Assembly: GCF_000695625.1 (NCBI RefSeq)
Contig: NZ_JMQI01000061.1
Coordinates: forward strand, 1-64,000
DNA: 64,000 bases
From: Amycolatopsis rifamycinica
GTDB lineage: Bacteria; Actinomycetota; Actinomycetes; Mycobacteriales; Pseudonocardiaceae
Reading direction: 5' to 3'
The notes beneath the pieces were generated by a model. That model saw nothing but the letters and a program-made list of their open reading frames with translations. It was not told the origin of the DNA and did not search any database. This document shows, piece by piece, positions 25,847-35,222 of the stretch. Position numbers and translations under genes: made by a program. The first letter of the stretch is position 1; each line of letters opens with the position of its first letter.

Positions 25847-26683
25847 TCAGTGGTGGTCGCCCTCGGAGATGAGGTCGCGGTGGAGCAGCTGCAGCTCGTC
25901 ACACGGCTCGACGCCGAGTTCCTCGCTCAGCCGCTTGCGCATGCTGCGGTAGACGGCCATCGCGTCGGACCGGCGTCCGCTGCGGCCCAGTGCCCGCATC
26001 AGCTGCCCGTGCAACGCCTCGTCGAGCGGGTTCGCCGCGGTCAGCGACCGCAGCTCCCCGATCAGCTCGCGGTGGCGCCCGCTGGCGATCTCGGCCTCGA
26101 TGAGCATGTGCAGGGTGTTGCGCCGCTGCTCCAGCAGCTCCACCGTGTACGGTACGAGCATCGGTCCACAGTGGACGTTGGCGAGCGGCGGCCCGCTCCA
26201 GAGGTCCAGCGCCGAGCGGAAGCGCAGCGCCGCGGCCGCGTGCTCGTGCTGGCGCAGCAGTTCCTGGCCCTCCTGCTGGAGCCGGGCGAAGTGGAAGACG
26301 TCGACCTGGGCCGGGTCGATCCGGAAGATGTACCCCGGTGCCCGGGTGGCGAGCATCGCCTCGGCGCTCTCGGCGAGGCTGTTCTGCTCGATGCACCGCC
26401 GCAGGTGGTAGATGTAGGTGTGCAGGGTGGTCCGCACGGTCCGGGGTGGATCGCTGGCCCACAGCTCCTGCGTGATCGAGTCGACGTGCACCATCTTGCC
26501 GGGCCGCATCACGAGCAGGGCGAGCAGCTGCAGGATCTTCGGTGTGGTCGGCGCGTAGTCGACGCCGTCGCGCAGGACGCTCAGCGGACCGAGGACGGTG
26601 AACTCAACCACACTTTCGGGTGGTTCGACGGGCCGTTGAGCTACGCCGACCAGTCCGTCCGATAGTTTCTTTTCGGAGTACAT
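25847..26683 (-). CDS. SARP-family transcriptional activator
   Basis: The 278-residue protein has an N-terminal OmpR-like winged helix (VLGPLSVLRDG, TTPKILQLLALLVMRPGKMV, TVRTTLHTYIYHLRRC) and a bacterial transcriptional activator domain (LLEQRRNTLHMLIEAEIASG, AVYRSMRKRLSEELGVEP). This is the size of small pathway-specific SARPs, which bind direct heptameric repeats and activate antibiotic clusters. GGAGG precedes the ATG at 26683. It is divergent from the AraC gene and probably activates the enediyne operons. Confidence 0.92.
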   Translation of the reverse strand: MYSEKKLSDGLVGVAQRPVEPPESVVEFTVLGPLSVLRDGVDYAPTTPKILQLLALLVMRPGKMVHVDSITQELWASDPPRTVRTTLHTYIYHLRRCIEQNSLAESAEAMLATRAPGYIFRIDPAQVDVFHFARLQQEGQELLRQHEHAAAALRFRSALDLWSGPPLANVHCGPMLVPYTVELLEQRRNTLHMLIEAEIASGRHRELIGELRSLTAANPLDEALHGQLMRALGRSGRRSDAMAVYRSMRKRLSEELGVEPCDELQLLHRDLISEGDHH

Positions 26684-27185
26684 GCCGGGCGCCTCCAGTG
26701 TTCCTGCTCCGATGTCTCGAGCTCCCCAGTGCAGCCTCGCCGAGTCGTGGCTGTCGACCCCGGGCTGTCCACTGTCGAATGTGACAGAGCGGCCGGGCAC
26801 CAGCCAGTGAGCCGTCCACCAGAGCCGAGATGGGTTTCGTGCGGCGGACCCGTGGGTTTCGCACGGTTCCCATCCCCACCGCGAACCCCCGCGGGCCGGC
26901 CCGGCCGGGCAAACCCCAGGTCCCGATCATGCCCGCGGCCGGGCGACGAGGATCCGCGACCGCTATCACCCGCCGTATCCGAGCGTCTGTCAGACCGGGC
27001 CCGTGCGCGGCGCACGCGCCGGGGGTGCGTTCGGCACGTCCGGCGCATGCGGCCCGCACGGGCCCTGTTCCGATGCTGCGCTGTCCTCCTGCGAGTCTCA
27101 ATCGGAGGTCCACCGACCCGCGAGGTCCGGCGTCTTACCTGACGGCGATGGAATTTGACGCCGTAGGAAATTCGAGGTTGGACTG
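26684..27185. other. Divergent intergenic region between SARP and AraC genes
   Basis: These 502 bp lack a convincing gene. The plus-strand frame is rich in Arg/Pro and has no ribosome-binding site. The region must contain promoters for both regulators. Several short dyads are visible, but none is clearly a repeated operator. Confidence 0.5.
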
Positions 27186-28100
27186 ATGATCTTGCGATCG
27201 GTTGCGTCAGGGGGTGCCGACGGCGGTGAGCCGGCGGCCGGTGTGGAGCGGTACAGGCAGGACCTCGACCAGGTCGTCCAGCCCGCCGTTCTGCGCGCGA
27301 TCGAGATGATCCTTGATCGCTACTTCGAGCCGATCACGCTGTCGGCTCTCGCGTCCGAGGTGTACGTGAGCCCGTTCCACTTCTCGCGCATCTTCGCCAA
27401 GGCGACCGGGGTGACGCCCGGCCGGTTCCTCACCGCGGTGCGGCTGTTCGAGGCGAAGCGGTTGCTGCTGACCACGTCGCTGACGGTGTCGGACATCGTC
27501 TGCAGCGTCGGCTACAGCAGTGTGGGCACGTTCACCAGCCGGTTCGTCCGCGCGGTCGGGATGACCCCGACCGAGTACCGCGAACCCGAGGTCGGTGAGC
27601 TGCTCGTGGCTCACTCGGCGTACTTCCAGCGGTTGCCTTCGCTGCGCTCGCTGCGGGCGGCCGGCAGTTCGTGCGCGTCCCTGCAGTCGGGCAGCGGACG
27701 GCTGACCGTGCGCCTGGGGATGCCGGAGGACGCCGCGCCGGCCACCGTGCTCGTCGGGGTGTTCGCCGACTCGGTGCCGCAGAGCGGCCCGGTGGCCTTC
27801 GGCGGGCTCGCCGAGACCCGGTCCGCCGAGCTGAGGATCGACGGCGTGCCGGAGGGCAACTGGACGGTGATCGCGGTCGCCGACCACGGTGCGGTGCGGC
27901 AGGCGCCGTCCGGGCCGGCGTTCACCGTCGCCAGCGCGGCGGCGACGGTGGCCGAGTTCGAGCCGGCGACCGTGGCGATGCGGCTGCGCCCGCCGTCCCT
28001 GATCGACCCGCCGATCGCGATCACGCTGGCGTCGCGGCAGTCGCCTGCCGGCCAGCGGATGCTCGCGGCGCAGCGGGCGCACCTGCGTGCCGTGGCCTGA
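27186..28100 (+). CDS. AraC-family regulator of the enediyne cluster
   Basis: The 304-residue protein has AraC helix-turn-helix motifs near the N terminus (ITLSALASEVYVSPFHFSRI and LTVSDIVCSVGYSSVGTFTS), then a beta-rich C-terminal domain (TVLVGVFADSVPQSGP, VPEGNWTVIAVADHG). The domain order matches the RiPP-cluster regulator at 16289-17038. GAGG lies 9 nt before the ATG. It is followed 26 bp later by the first DUF1702 gene and may be co-transcribed with it. Confidence 0.85.
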   Translation: MILRSVASGGADGGEPAAGVERYRQDLDQVVQPAVLRAIEMILDRYFEPITLSALASEVYVSPFHFSRIFAKATGVTPGRFLTAVRLFEAKRLLLTTSLTVSDIVCSVGYSSVGTFTSRFVRAVGMTPTEYREPEVGELLVAHSAYFQRLPSLRSLRAAGSSCASLQSGSGRLTVRLGMPEDAAPATVLVGVFADSVPQSGPVAFGGLAETRSAELRIDGVPEGNWTVIAVADHGAVRQAPSGPAFTVASAAATVAEFEPATVAMRLRPPSLIDPPIAITLASRQSPAGQRMLAAQRAHLRAVA

Positions 28101-28126
28101 CCCACCGAACGAAACGAGGACTTCCG

Positions 28127-29122
28127 ATGTCGACTTTCTTCGGTGTGCTGCGCAAGCGGGTGCTCGCCCCGTCGCTGGCCTCCGTCGGTTTCGCGGAGCG
28201 CGGTTTCCCCGTCACGCCCACCACGGCGACGGCCCGGCTGGAGGCGGTGCCGCAGGCCGTGGTGTGCGGGTTCGAATGGGCGATCGAAGGCGCTTCCCTG
28301 TGGGAGCTGGAACGGCGGCTCGCGCTCGTCGAGCCGGAGCAGCGCGGGTTCGCGTACGAGGGCGCGACCATGGGGTACACGATCCTGGACGCGATGCCGG
28401 GCGGCGGCCGCGACCGCACGAAGGCCCTGCTGGAGGGACCGGGGGAGCCGCACATCTTCCTCACCTACATCGGGATCGGGTTCGCGATGGCCCGGCTGCC
28501 GCGTCCACTGTGGAAGAACATCCTGCCGGAGCTGACCGGCGTCCACCACCACCCGGTGATGAGCTGGCTGGCGGTGGACGGCTACGGCTTCGACCGGGCC
28601 TACTTCGACACCCGCCGCTGGATCGACGAACAGGCCGAGCCGGCACCGTACCCGTGGGCGGGGCGCGCGGACTACTTCCCGCGTGCTTTCGACCAGGGCG
28701 TGGGCCGGGCGCTGTGGTTCATCCACGGCGGGGTGCCCGAGGCCGTCGCCGCGGCGGTGGACGCGTTCGCCGAGGCCCGCCGCCCGGACCTGTGGAGCGG
28801 GGTCGGGCTGGCGGCGACGTTCGCCGGCGGCGCCGACCAGGCGGGGCTGGCGGCCCTGCGCCGCCTCTCCGGGGCGCACTACGCGGAACTGGCGCTGGGC
28901 GTGGTGTTCGCGATCAAGGCGCGCACCTATTCGACGTACGTGCCGGAGCACAGCCGGCTCGCCGCGGGCGTGCTCGCGGACCTCACCGTCGAAGCGGCCG
29001 AGGCGCTCGCGGACCGCACGGAGGTGCCGTTCGACGACGTCGGCCCGGTCCCGCCGTACGAGCTGTGGCGGGCGCGGATCCGGGCCGAGTTCGGTGCGGG
29101 AAGGCTGCGCGTCGCGGGCTGA
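28127..29122 (+). CDS. DUF1702/UnbL-like enediyne biosynthesis protein 1
   Basis: The 331-residue member of the DUF1702 (UnbL) family is encoded in the conserved enediyne warhead cassette. Its exact reaction is unknown. Conserved features shared with the next gene are RGFAYEGATMGY, GFAMARLPRPLW, WLAVDGYGFDRAYFDT and DQGVGRALWFIHGG. There are no membrane segments or known catalytic motifs. GAGGA precedes the ATG. It is the first structural gene of a run that continues to the GMC oxidoreductase. Confidence 0.88.
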   Translation: MSTFFGVLRKRVLAPSLASVGFAERGFPVTPTTATARLEAVPQAVVCGFEWAIEGASLWELERRLALVEPEQRGFAYEGATMGYTILDAMPGGGRDRTKALLEGPGEPHIFLTYIGIGFAMARLPRPLWKNILPELTGVHHHPVMSWLAVDGYGFDRAYFDTRRWIDEQAEPAPYPWAGRADYFPRAFDQGVGRALWFIHGGVPEAVAAAVDAFAEARRPDLWSGVGLAATFAGGADQAGLAALRRLSGAHYAELALGVVFAIKARTYSTYVPEHSRLAAGVLADLTVEAAEALADRTEVPFDDVGPVPPYELWRARIRAEFGAGRLRVAG

Positions 29123-29272
29123 GCCCGCCGCTCGCAACTGTGGAGTAGACCCGTGATCACGGCTTATGTGAGCGTGGAAGCAGTGACAACCGGGGCTTCG
29201 CCCCAGGCCGGGGGCCTTCGCCACCCGGACCCCCGAAAGCACACCATGGAACCCGAAAAGGGGGAGAGTGCG

Positions 29273-30256
29273 TTGGGCAACGGTTGGCGTGCGTTCAGGC
29301 GCCGGATCCTGACACCGGACGTTTCGGAGACCTCGCTGGTCAAGCGGGGTTTCCACAGGAAGAGTCCAGCCGCTCAAGAACTGCTCGAGACGGTCGGCGA
29401 GAAGTTCCTCCTCGGGTACGCGCACGCGGTCGAGGCGCGCTCGGTCGAGCAGGCCGAGGAATGGCTCGAAGAAATCCCGCCGCAGTTCCGCGGATTCGCC
29501 TACGAAGGCGCGGGAATGGGGTACGGGGTCCTCGACGGGCTCCCCTTCGGCAAGAGCTCGAACATCGCCGAGTTCCTGGCCGGTCCAGGGGAGAAGCACG
29601 ACTACATCATCTACGTCGGCGTCGGCTGGGCGATGGCCCGCCTCCCGCGGTTCGCGTGGCCGAAGGCAACCGCCTTCGACCCGCTGCTGCGCTGGCTCGT
29701 CCTCGACGGGTACGGCTTCCACCAGGCGTACTTCAAGACCGAGAAGTACGTCCGGCAGCAGTACCAGGAGCCGGGCTTCCCGTGGCCGGACCAGCGATAC
29801 GAGGGCTACGCGCTGCGGGCCATCGACCAGGGCATCGGCCGGGCCCTGTGGTTCATCTGCGGCACCGACGTCTCCCTGCTGGCCAAGACGATCGAGGAGT
29901 TCGACGAATCCCGCCACGGGGACCTGTACGCCGGGGTGGGGCTCGCCTCGACCTACGCGTGCGGTGTCGAGGCCGACGAACTGGCGGAACTGGTCGACCG
30001 GGCCGGGATCCACCACGGTCCGCTGGCGCAGGGGAGCGCCTTCGCCGCCGAGTGCCGGGTGCGCTCGGGCCTGCTGATCCCGCAGACCGAGATGGCGGCC
30101 CAGGCGATCTGCGGGCTCCCGGCCGAGCGCGTGGCGGCCATCACCCAGGAGGTCCGCCCGGCCGTCGTCGTCGACGGTGACGACGTCCCGGCCTTCGAAA
30201 CCTGGCGGCAGCGGATCGCCGAAGAAGTGCTGACCCACGGAGGGAAGAACAAATGA
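29273..30256 (+). CDS. DUF1702/UnbL-like enediyne biosynthesis protein 2
   Basis: The second DUF1702 protein is about 327 residues long. It shares RGFAYEGAGMGYGVLDGLPF, GWAMARLPRFAW, LVLDGYGFHQAYFKTEKYV and DQGIGRALWFICG with its neighbour. TTG at 29273 has GGGGGAG seven bases upstream and yields an N terminus (MGNGWRAFRRRILTPDVSET) like the family. An in-frame ATG at 29246 is the alternative. Its stop overlaps the unbV start by 4 bp. Tandem DUF1702 genes are known from chromoprotein enediyne loci. Confidence 0.88.
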   Translation: MGNGWRAFRRRILTPDVSETSLVKRGFHRKSPAAQELLETVGEKFLLGYAHAVEARSVEQAEEWLEEIPPQFRGFAYEGAGMGYGVLDGLPFGKSSNIAEFLAGPGEKHDYIIYVGVGWAMARLPRFAWPKATAFDPLLRWLVLDGYGFHQAYFKTEKYVRQQYQEPGFPWPDQRYEGYALRAIDQGIGRALWFICGTDVSLLAKTIEEFDESRHGDLYAGVGLASTYACGVEADELAELVDRAGIHHGPLAQGSAFAAECRVRSGLLIPQTEMAAQAICGLPAERVAAITQEVRPAVVVDGDDVPAFETWRQRIAEEVLTHGGKNK

Positions 30257-32226
30257 CCGCGACCTTCGGCTGGCTGCGCAAGCAGCTGGCGGGCATCGTG
30301 GCGCTGGCGCTGATCCTCGGCCTGTTCCTGGTCGCGCGGCTGCCCAGCGTCTCCGCCGCCGAACAGGACCAAATGGCGGACAAGTTCCGCTTCACCCCCA
30401 TGACGATCGCGCTGCCCGCGGCTTCGAAGTCGCAGTCGATCCGGACGGTGAACAAGGAGTACGAGAAGATCGCCGCCTGGATCTCCTCGGTCGGCGCCGC
30501 GATCGCCATCAACGACATCAGCGGCAGCGGCAAGGCCAACGACCTGTGCCTGGTCGACCCGCGCAGCGACCAGGTCGTCATCACCCCGGCGCCCGACTCG
30601 GGCCCGCGCTACGCCCCCTTCGCGCTCGACCCGGCGCCGGCCCTGCCGACGTGGGACTACATGGCGCCGATGGGCTGCGTCCCCGGTGACTACAACGAGG
30701 ACGGCCGGACCGACGTCCTCGCCTACTACTGGGGCCGCACCCCGGTGCTGTTCCTGCAGAAGGCCACCGCCACCAAGTTCGACGCCTCGGCGTTCCAGCC
30801 GGTCGAACTGGTCGCGGGCAACCACCGCGGCGCGGACGGCAAGTACAACGGCCCGCTGTGGAACACCGACTCCGTCACCATCGGGGACTTCGACGGCGAC
30901 GGGCACGTCGACATCTTCGTCGGGAACTACTTCCCGGACAGCCGGGTCCTGGACCCGAACGCCGACGGCGGCATCACGCTGAACCAGTCGATGTCGCACG
31001 CGGTGAACTCCGGCGCCAAGTACATCTACCGCTGGACCGGTGCCACGGCGGGGGCGAACCCGGGCACGCAGTACACCGACGCCTCGCAGGGCATCCCGGA
31101 GAGCGCCCGCTTCGGCTGGACGCTGGCCTCCAGCGCCACCGACATCGACGGCGACAACCTGCCCGAGCTCTACATCGCCAACGACTTCGGCCACGACCAC
31201 CTGCTGTACAACAAGTCCACGCCGGGGAAGATCGAGCTCGCCGAGGTCAACGGCGTCCGCGGGATCGACGACCCGAAGTCGAAGGTGCTCGGCCACGACT
31301 CCTTCAAGGGCATGGGCGTCGATTTCGGCGACCTGAACCACGACGGCCTCTACGACCTGTTCGTCAGCAACATCACGACGTCGTGGGGCATCGAAGAGTC
31401 GAACTTCCAGTTCATGAACAAGGCCAAGGACAACGCGGACCTGACTCAGCAGCTGAAGGACGGCGTCGCGCCGTTCCACGACGACAGCGCCGAGCACGGC
31501 ACGGCGTGGTCCGGCTGGGGCTGGGACGTCAAGATCCAGGACTTCAACAACGGCGGCGAGAACCAGATCGCCCAGGCCACCGGGTTCGTCAAGGGCCAGG
31601 TCAACCGCTGGCCGAACCTGCAGGAGATCGCCACGGCCCACGACGGCCTGCTGTCCAACCCGCTGTGGTGGCCGAACGCCCGCGCCGGTGACGATATCGG
31701 TGGCGACCAGACGCTGCACTTCTTCGTGAAGAGCGCCGACGGCCGGTACGCCGACCTGGCGCCGCAGCTCGGCCTGGCGGTTCCGGTGCCCACCCGCGGC
31801 ATCGCCGTCGGCGACACCGACGGTGACGGCCTGCCCGAGTTCGCGGTGGCGAGGCAGTGGGAGCAGCCGATCTTCTACCACAACGACAGCCCGAACCCCG
31901 GCAAGTACCTGCAGCTGAAGCTGACCACCGACGCCGCGGTGGCGCCCGGCCCGCTGCCCGCGGCCGGCCCGCCCGCGATCGGCGCCCAGGTCACGGTGAC
32001 GACCTCGGACGGCAAGAAGTACCTCGGCCGGGTCGACGGCAGCAGCGGCGAGGCCGGGCGGCGCAGCTTCGACGTCCAGATCGGCCTCGGGCACGACGTC
32101 CGCGGCCCGCTCGACGTGCACCTGCAGTGGCGGGACCGGACCGGGCAGCTGCGGACGCAGAACCTGAAGCTCGAACCCGGTTGCCACTCCTACCAGCTCG
32201 GCTCCACGGCGAAGGAAGCGATGTGA
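30253..32226 (+). CDS. unbV: Enediyne biosynthesis protein UnbV (FG-GAP/ASPIC)
   Basis: The 657-residue protein has an N-terminal membrane anchor or signal (LAGIVALALILGLFLVARLP) and an FG-GAP beta-propeller with calcium-type loops such as GDFDGDGHVDIFVGN (about residue 212), ATDIDGDNLPELYIA, GDLNHDGLYDLFVS and GDTDGDGLPEFAVA. A C-terminal ASPIC/UnbV domain (VTVTTSDGKKYLGRVDGSSG) follows. It belongs to the conserved warhead cassette and probably acts outside the cytoplasm or at the membrane. It is coupled to the genes on both sides. Confidence 0.93.
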   Translation: MTATFGWLRKQLAGIVALALILGLFLVARLPSVSAAEQDQMADKFRFTPMTIALPAASKSQSIRTVNKEYEKIAAWISSVGAAIAINDISGSGKANDLCLVDPRSDQVVITPAPDSGPRYAPFALDPAPALPTWDYMAPMGCVPGDYNEDGRTDVLAYYWGRTPVLFLQKATATKFDASAFQPVELVAGNHRGADGKYNGPLWNTDSVTIGDFDGDGHVDIFVGNYFPDSRVLDPNADGGITLNQSMSHAVNSGAKYIYRWTGATAGANPGTQYTDASQGIPESARFGWTLASSATDIDGDNLPELYIANDFGHDHLLYNKSTPGKIELAEVNGVRGIDDPKSKVLGHDSFKGMGVDFGDLNHDGLYDLFVSNITTSWGIEESNFQFMNKAKDNADLTQQLKDGVAPFHDDSAEHGTAWSGWGWDVKIQDFNNGGENQIAQATGFVKGQVNRWPNLQEIATAHDGLLSNPLWWPNARAGDDIGGDQTLHFFVKSADGRYADLAPQLGLAVPVPTRGIAVGDTDGDGLPEFAVARQWEQPIFYHNDSPNPGKYLQLKLTTDAAVAPGPLPAAGPPAIGAQVTVTTSDGKKYLGRVDGSSGEAGRRSFDVQIGLGHDVRGPLDVHLQWRDRTGQLRTQNLKLEPGCHSYQLGSTAKEAM

Positions 32227-32227
32227 C

Positions 32228-33232
32228 ATGACCACCCCGACTCTGACCAAGGTGGACAGTGCGCCACCGAAGCGGACCAACAAGGTCATCACCGCGCTGC
32301 GGCGCTTCGCCATCTCGATCACGATCTTCAACATCGTCGGCTACACCGTGCTCGGGTTCGAGCAGCCGTGGCTGTACCCGTTCGTCGCGCTGGCGACCGC
32401 GTACACCACGGAGATCGTCCTCGAGATCATCAACGCCCGCGTCACCCACCGTGACGTCCGGTTCCGCGGCAACGGGTTCAAGGGGCTGGTGGAGTTCCTC
32501 CTGCCGGCGCACATCACCGGCCTGGCCCTCAACATGCTGACCTACGTCAACGACCAGATCCTCGTGATGATGTTCGGGGTCGCCGTCGCGGTCGGCACCA
32601 AGTGGATCCTGCAGGCGCCGGTGTACGGCCGCATGCGGCACTACATGAACCCGTCGAACTTCGGCATCACGATCATCCTGCTCGTGTTCCCGTGGGCCAG
32701 CATCGCCCCGCCGTACCACTTCACCGAGCAGATCCCGACCTGGGGCGGCTGGCTGATCGTCGGCATCATCCTCGTGTCGGGCACGGTGCTCAACGCGCTG
32801 CTGACCAACCGGATGTGGCTGATCGCGGGCTGGCTGAGCTTCTTCGCCATCCAGGCGGTCGTCCGTGGCTGGATCTTCGACACGTCCATCACCGGCGCGC
32901 TGGCGATGGGCACCGGCGTCGCGTTCGTGCTCTACACCAACTACATGGTGACCGACCCGGGCACGTCGCCGTCGAAGCCGGCCTCGCAGTTCGCGTTCGG
33001 GGCCGGGGTGGCACTCGCGTACGGCTTCTTCACCGCCGTGCACGTCGCGTACGGGCTGTTCCTGGCCACCGCGACCGTGTGCCTGATCCGCGGCATGTTC
33101 CTGTGGGGCCTGCACTTCTCGAACAAGGCGCGGATCAGGTTCGAGGCCGAGCAGGCCGCGCAGAAGGCCAAGCTGGAGATCGCGCCGCCGGTGGAGACCG
33201 GTGACGAGAAGCCCGGAGCCATCGCGGCATGA
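32228..33232 (+). CDS. unbU: Enediyne biosynthesis protein UnbU (membrane protein)
   Basis: The 334-residue integral membrane protein has about nine or ten hydrophobic helices (for example GFEQPWLYPFVALATAYTTE and FVLYTNYMVTDPGTSPSKPA). The latter resembles the RnfD/NqrB loop that carries covalent flavin on Thr. UnbU is part of the conserved enediyne cassette and may work with UnbV in a membrane redox step, which is an inference. It starts 2 bp after unbV and overlaps the P450 start by 4 bp. Confidence 0.92.
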   Translation: MTTPTLTKVDSAPPKRTNKVITALRRFAISITIFNIVGYTVLGFEQPWLYPFVALATAYTTEIVLEIINARVTHRDVRFRGNGFKGLVEFLLPAHITGLALNMLTYVNDQILVMMFGVAVAVGTKWILQAPVYGRMRHYMNPSNFGITIILLVFPWASIAPPYHFTEQIPTWGGWLIVGIILVSGTVLNALLTNRMWLIAGWLSFFAIQAVVRGWIFDTSITGALAMGTGVAFVLYTNYMVTDPGTSPSKPASQFAFGAGVALAYGFFTAVHVAYGLFLATATVCLIRGMFLWGLHFSNKARIRFEAEQAAQKAKLEIAPPVETGDEKPGAIAA

Positions 33233-34611
33233 CCGGTCCCCAGCACCACGCCCGGGCGGCGCGCACCGCGCCGCCCGGGCCGCCGCGCCGGGCGACCCTC
33301 CGGTTGCTGAAGCAGCTCTTCACCGACCGGCTCGCCCTCATGGGCGACAACGCCGAGGCCTACGGCGACGTCGTCCGCATCGCCATCGGCCCGAAGGCGA
33401 TGTACCTGGTGAACCACCCGGACCTCGCGAAGCACGTCCTCGCGGACAACGCCGCGAACTACCACAAGGGCATCGGCCTGCAGGAGGCCCGCCGGGCCCT
33501 CGGCGACGGCCTGCTCACCAGTGACGGGGAAACCTGGCGCAAGCAGCGCCGGACCATCCAGCCGGTGTTCCAGCCCAAGCGGATCTCGCGGCAGGCCGCC
33601 GTCGTCGCGGCCGAAGTGGACGCGCTGGTCCGGCGGCTGGCCGCGCACGACGGGCCGGTCGAAATCCTGCACGAGATGACCGGGCTGACCCTCGGCGTGC
33701 TCGGCAAGACGCTGCTCGACGCGGAGCTCGGCGGCTACGAAACGCTCGGCCACTCGTTCGAGGCCGTGCAGGACCAGGCCATGTTCGAAGCGGTCACGCT
33801 GAGCGCGGTCCCGCAGTGGGTGCCGCTGAAGAAGCAGCTGCACTTCCGCACCGCCCGCGACGACCTGCGCCGGATCGCCGACGAGCTGGTCGACCAGCGG
33901 CTGGCGAACCCGGTCGAGAACGGCGAGGACGTGCTGTCGCGGCTGATCGCGTCCGGGTCGGACGACGGCGCGTCGCGCGAACACATGCGCGACGAGCTCA
34001 TCACCCTGCTGCTGGCCGGGCACGAGACCACGGCGAGCACGCTCGGCTGGGCGTTCCACCTGATCGACGAGCACCCGGAGGTCGGCGAGCGGCTGCACGC
34101 CGAAGCCGTCGAGGTGCTCGGCGACCGGCTGCCGGAACACGAGGACCTGCGGCGGCTCACCTACACCGTGGCGGTGGTCGAAGAGGTCATGCGGCTGTAC
34201 CCGCCGGTGTGGCTGCTGCCGCGGATCGCGCAGGCCGACGACGAGATCGGCGGGTACCACGTGCCGGCCGGGTCCGACGTCGTCGTCGTGCCCTACACGC
34301 TGCACCGGCACCCGGGGTTCTGGGCCGACCCCGAGCGCTTCGACCCCGGCCGGTTCGACCCGGCCAACCCGGACGGGCGGCCGCCGCGGTACGCCTACTT
34401 GCCCTTCGGTGCCGGGCCGAGGTTCTGCATCGGCAACAGCCTCGGGGTGATGGAGGCGGTGTTCGTGCTGGCGATGGCCGCCAGGGACCTGGAGCTGCGC
34501 AAGCTCCCGGGCTACGCCGTCGAACCCGAGGCGATGCTGTCGCTGCGGGTCCGCGGCGGGCTGCCGATGACCGTGCACCCGCGGACGGCGGCGGCGCGCC
34601 GGGCCGCCTGA
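33229..34611 (+). CDS. Cytochrome P450 (enediyne tailoring, E7-like)
   Basis: The 460-residue P450 has the I-helix AGHETT, the K-helix ExxR (VVEEVMRLYPPVW) and the haem-binding loop FGAGPRFCIGN with Cys400 as ligand. The sequence is closer to CYP102/CYP4-like bacterial P450s than to typical macrolide hydroxylases. Position and length resemble the P450 conserved in nine-membered enediyne clusters. It is coupled to unbU through ATGA. It probably oxidises the core or a precursor. Confidence 0.9.
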   Translation: MTGPQHHARAARTAPPGPPRRATLRLLKQLFTDRLALMGDNAEAYGDVVRIAIGPKAMYLVNHPDLAKHVLADNAANYHKGIGLQEARRALGDGLLTSDGETWRKQRRTIQPVFQPKRISRQAAVVAAEVDALVRRLAAHDGPVEILHEMTGLTLGVLGKTLLDAELGGYETLGHSFEAVQDQAMFEAVTLSAVPQWVPLKKQLHFRTARDDLRRIADELVDQRLANPVENGEDVLSRLIASGSDDGASREHMRDELITLLLAGHETTASTLGWAFHLIDEHPEVGERLHAEAVEVLGDRLPEHEDLRRLTYTVAVVEEVMRLYPPVWLLPRIAQADDEIGGYHVPAGSDVVVVPYTLHRHPGFWADPERFDPGRFDPANPDGRPPRYAYLPFGAGPRFCIGNSLGVMEAVFVLAMAARDLELRKLPGYAVEPEAMLSLRVRGGLPMTVHPRTAAARRAA

Positions 34612-34652
34612 GCCTGGTTTCCATTGTGGACATTCGATGAGGAGGTAGGCCG

Positions 34653-35222
34653 GTGCAACCCGAAGCCACCGAAGAAGAACGCGTCAAGAACATGACCCTC
34701 GAGGCCTACGCGGACACGATCGTGCCGGGGGAGAAGCGGTCTCCGGAGGACCGGGCGATCGCCGGGGCCGCGCCCGGCCCGGGGTCGGTGGCGGCGGGCG
34801 CGCTCGACCTGCTGAACTTCGACGCCACCGGCGTCACGGCCGGGCTGCCCTACCTCGCGCAGTCGCTCAACGACCACGCGAAGTCCTACGCCGGCGAGGT
34901 GGACCTCGAGCTCGACTTCGACGTCCCGCCGTTCGTCGCCCTCCCGTACGAGCACCGCCGGGAGCTGGTGCGCCGGCTGACCGCGCCGGGGCACCCGGAG
35001 AAGGACGGCTGGGTCAGCCTCGCGCTGTTCTGCAACATGGCCTTCGACAGCGCCGCGCACCTGCACACCGCCGAGGCCATCCGCGACGGCCACCCCGGGC
35101 TGCTGGCCCTGGGGTACACCCCGCCGGACGCGGACGGGTTCTGGCGGTTCCCGAAGTACGGCTACGGCCGCAAGCTGGCCGAACTCCACCCGGACACGAC
35201 GGCATCGGGGAGCCCCGCATGA
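34653..35222 (+). CDS. DUF5987 / gluconate-dehydrogenase-subunit-3-like protein
   Basis: The 189-residue protein begins KNMTLEAYADTIVPGEKRSP, similar to small subunits that pair with GMC oxidoreductases. It contains a helical WVSLALFCNMAFDSAAHLHT segment. GAGGAGGTAGG precedes the GTG start. It overlaps the following GMC oxidoreductase gene by 4 bp, which strongly suggests a two-subunit enzyme. Chromoprotein enediyne loci carry a similar small protein beside the oxidoreductase (my recollection of the E8/E9 pair). Confidence 0.8.
   Translation: MQPEATEEERVKNMTLEAYADTIVPGEKRSPEDRAIAGAAPGPGSVAAGALDLLNFDATGVTAGLPYLAQSLNDHAKSYAGEVDLELDFDVPPFVALPYEHRRELVRRLTAPGHPEKDGWVSLALFCNMAFDSAAHLHTAEAIRDGHPGLLALGYTPPDADGFWRFPKYGYGRKLAELHPDTTASGSPA

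Noticed and set aside
26830..27186. 118-residue plus-strand frame between SARP and AraC genes
   Set aside because: Arg/Pro-rich composition, no ribosome-binding site and location in a divergent promoter region.
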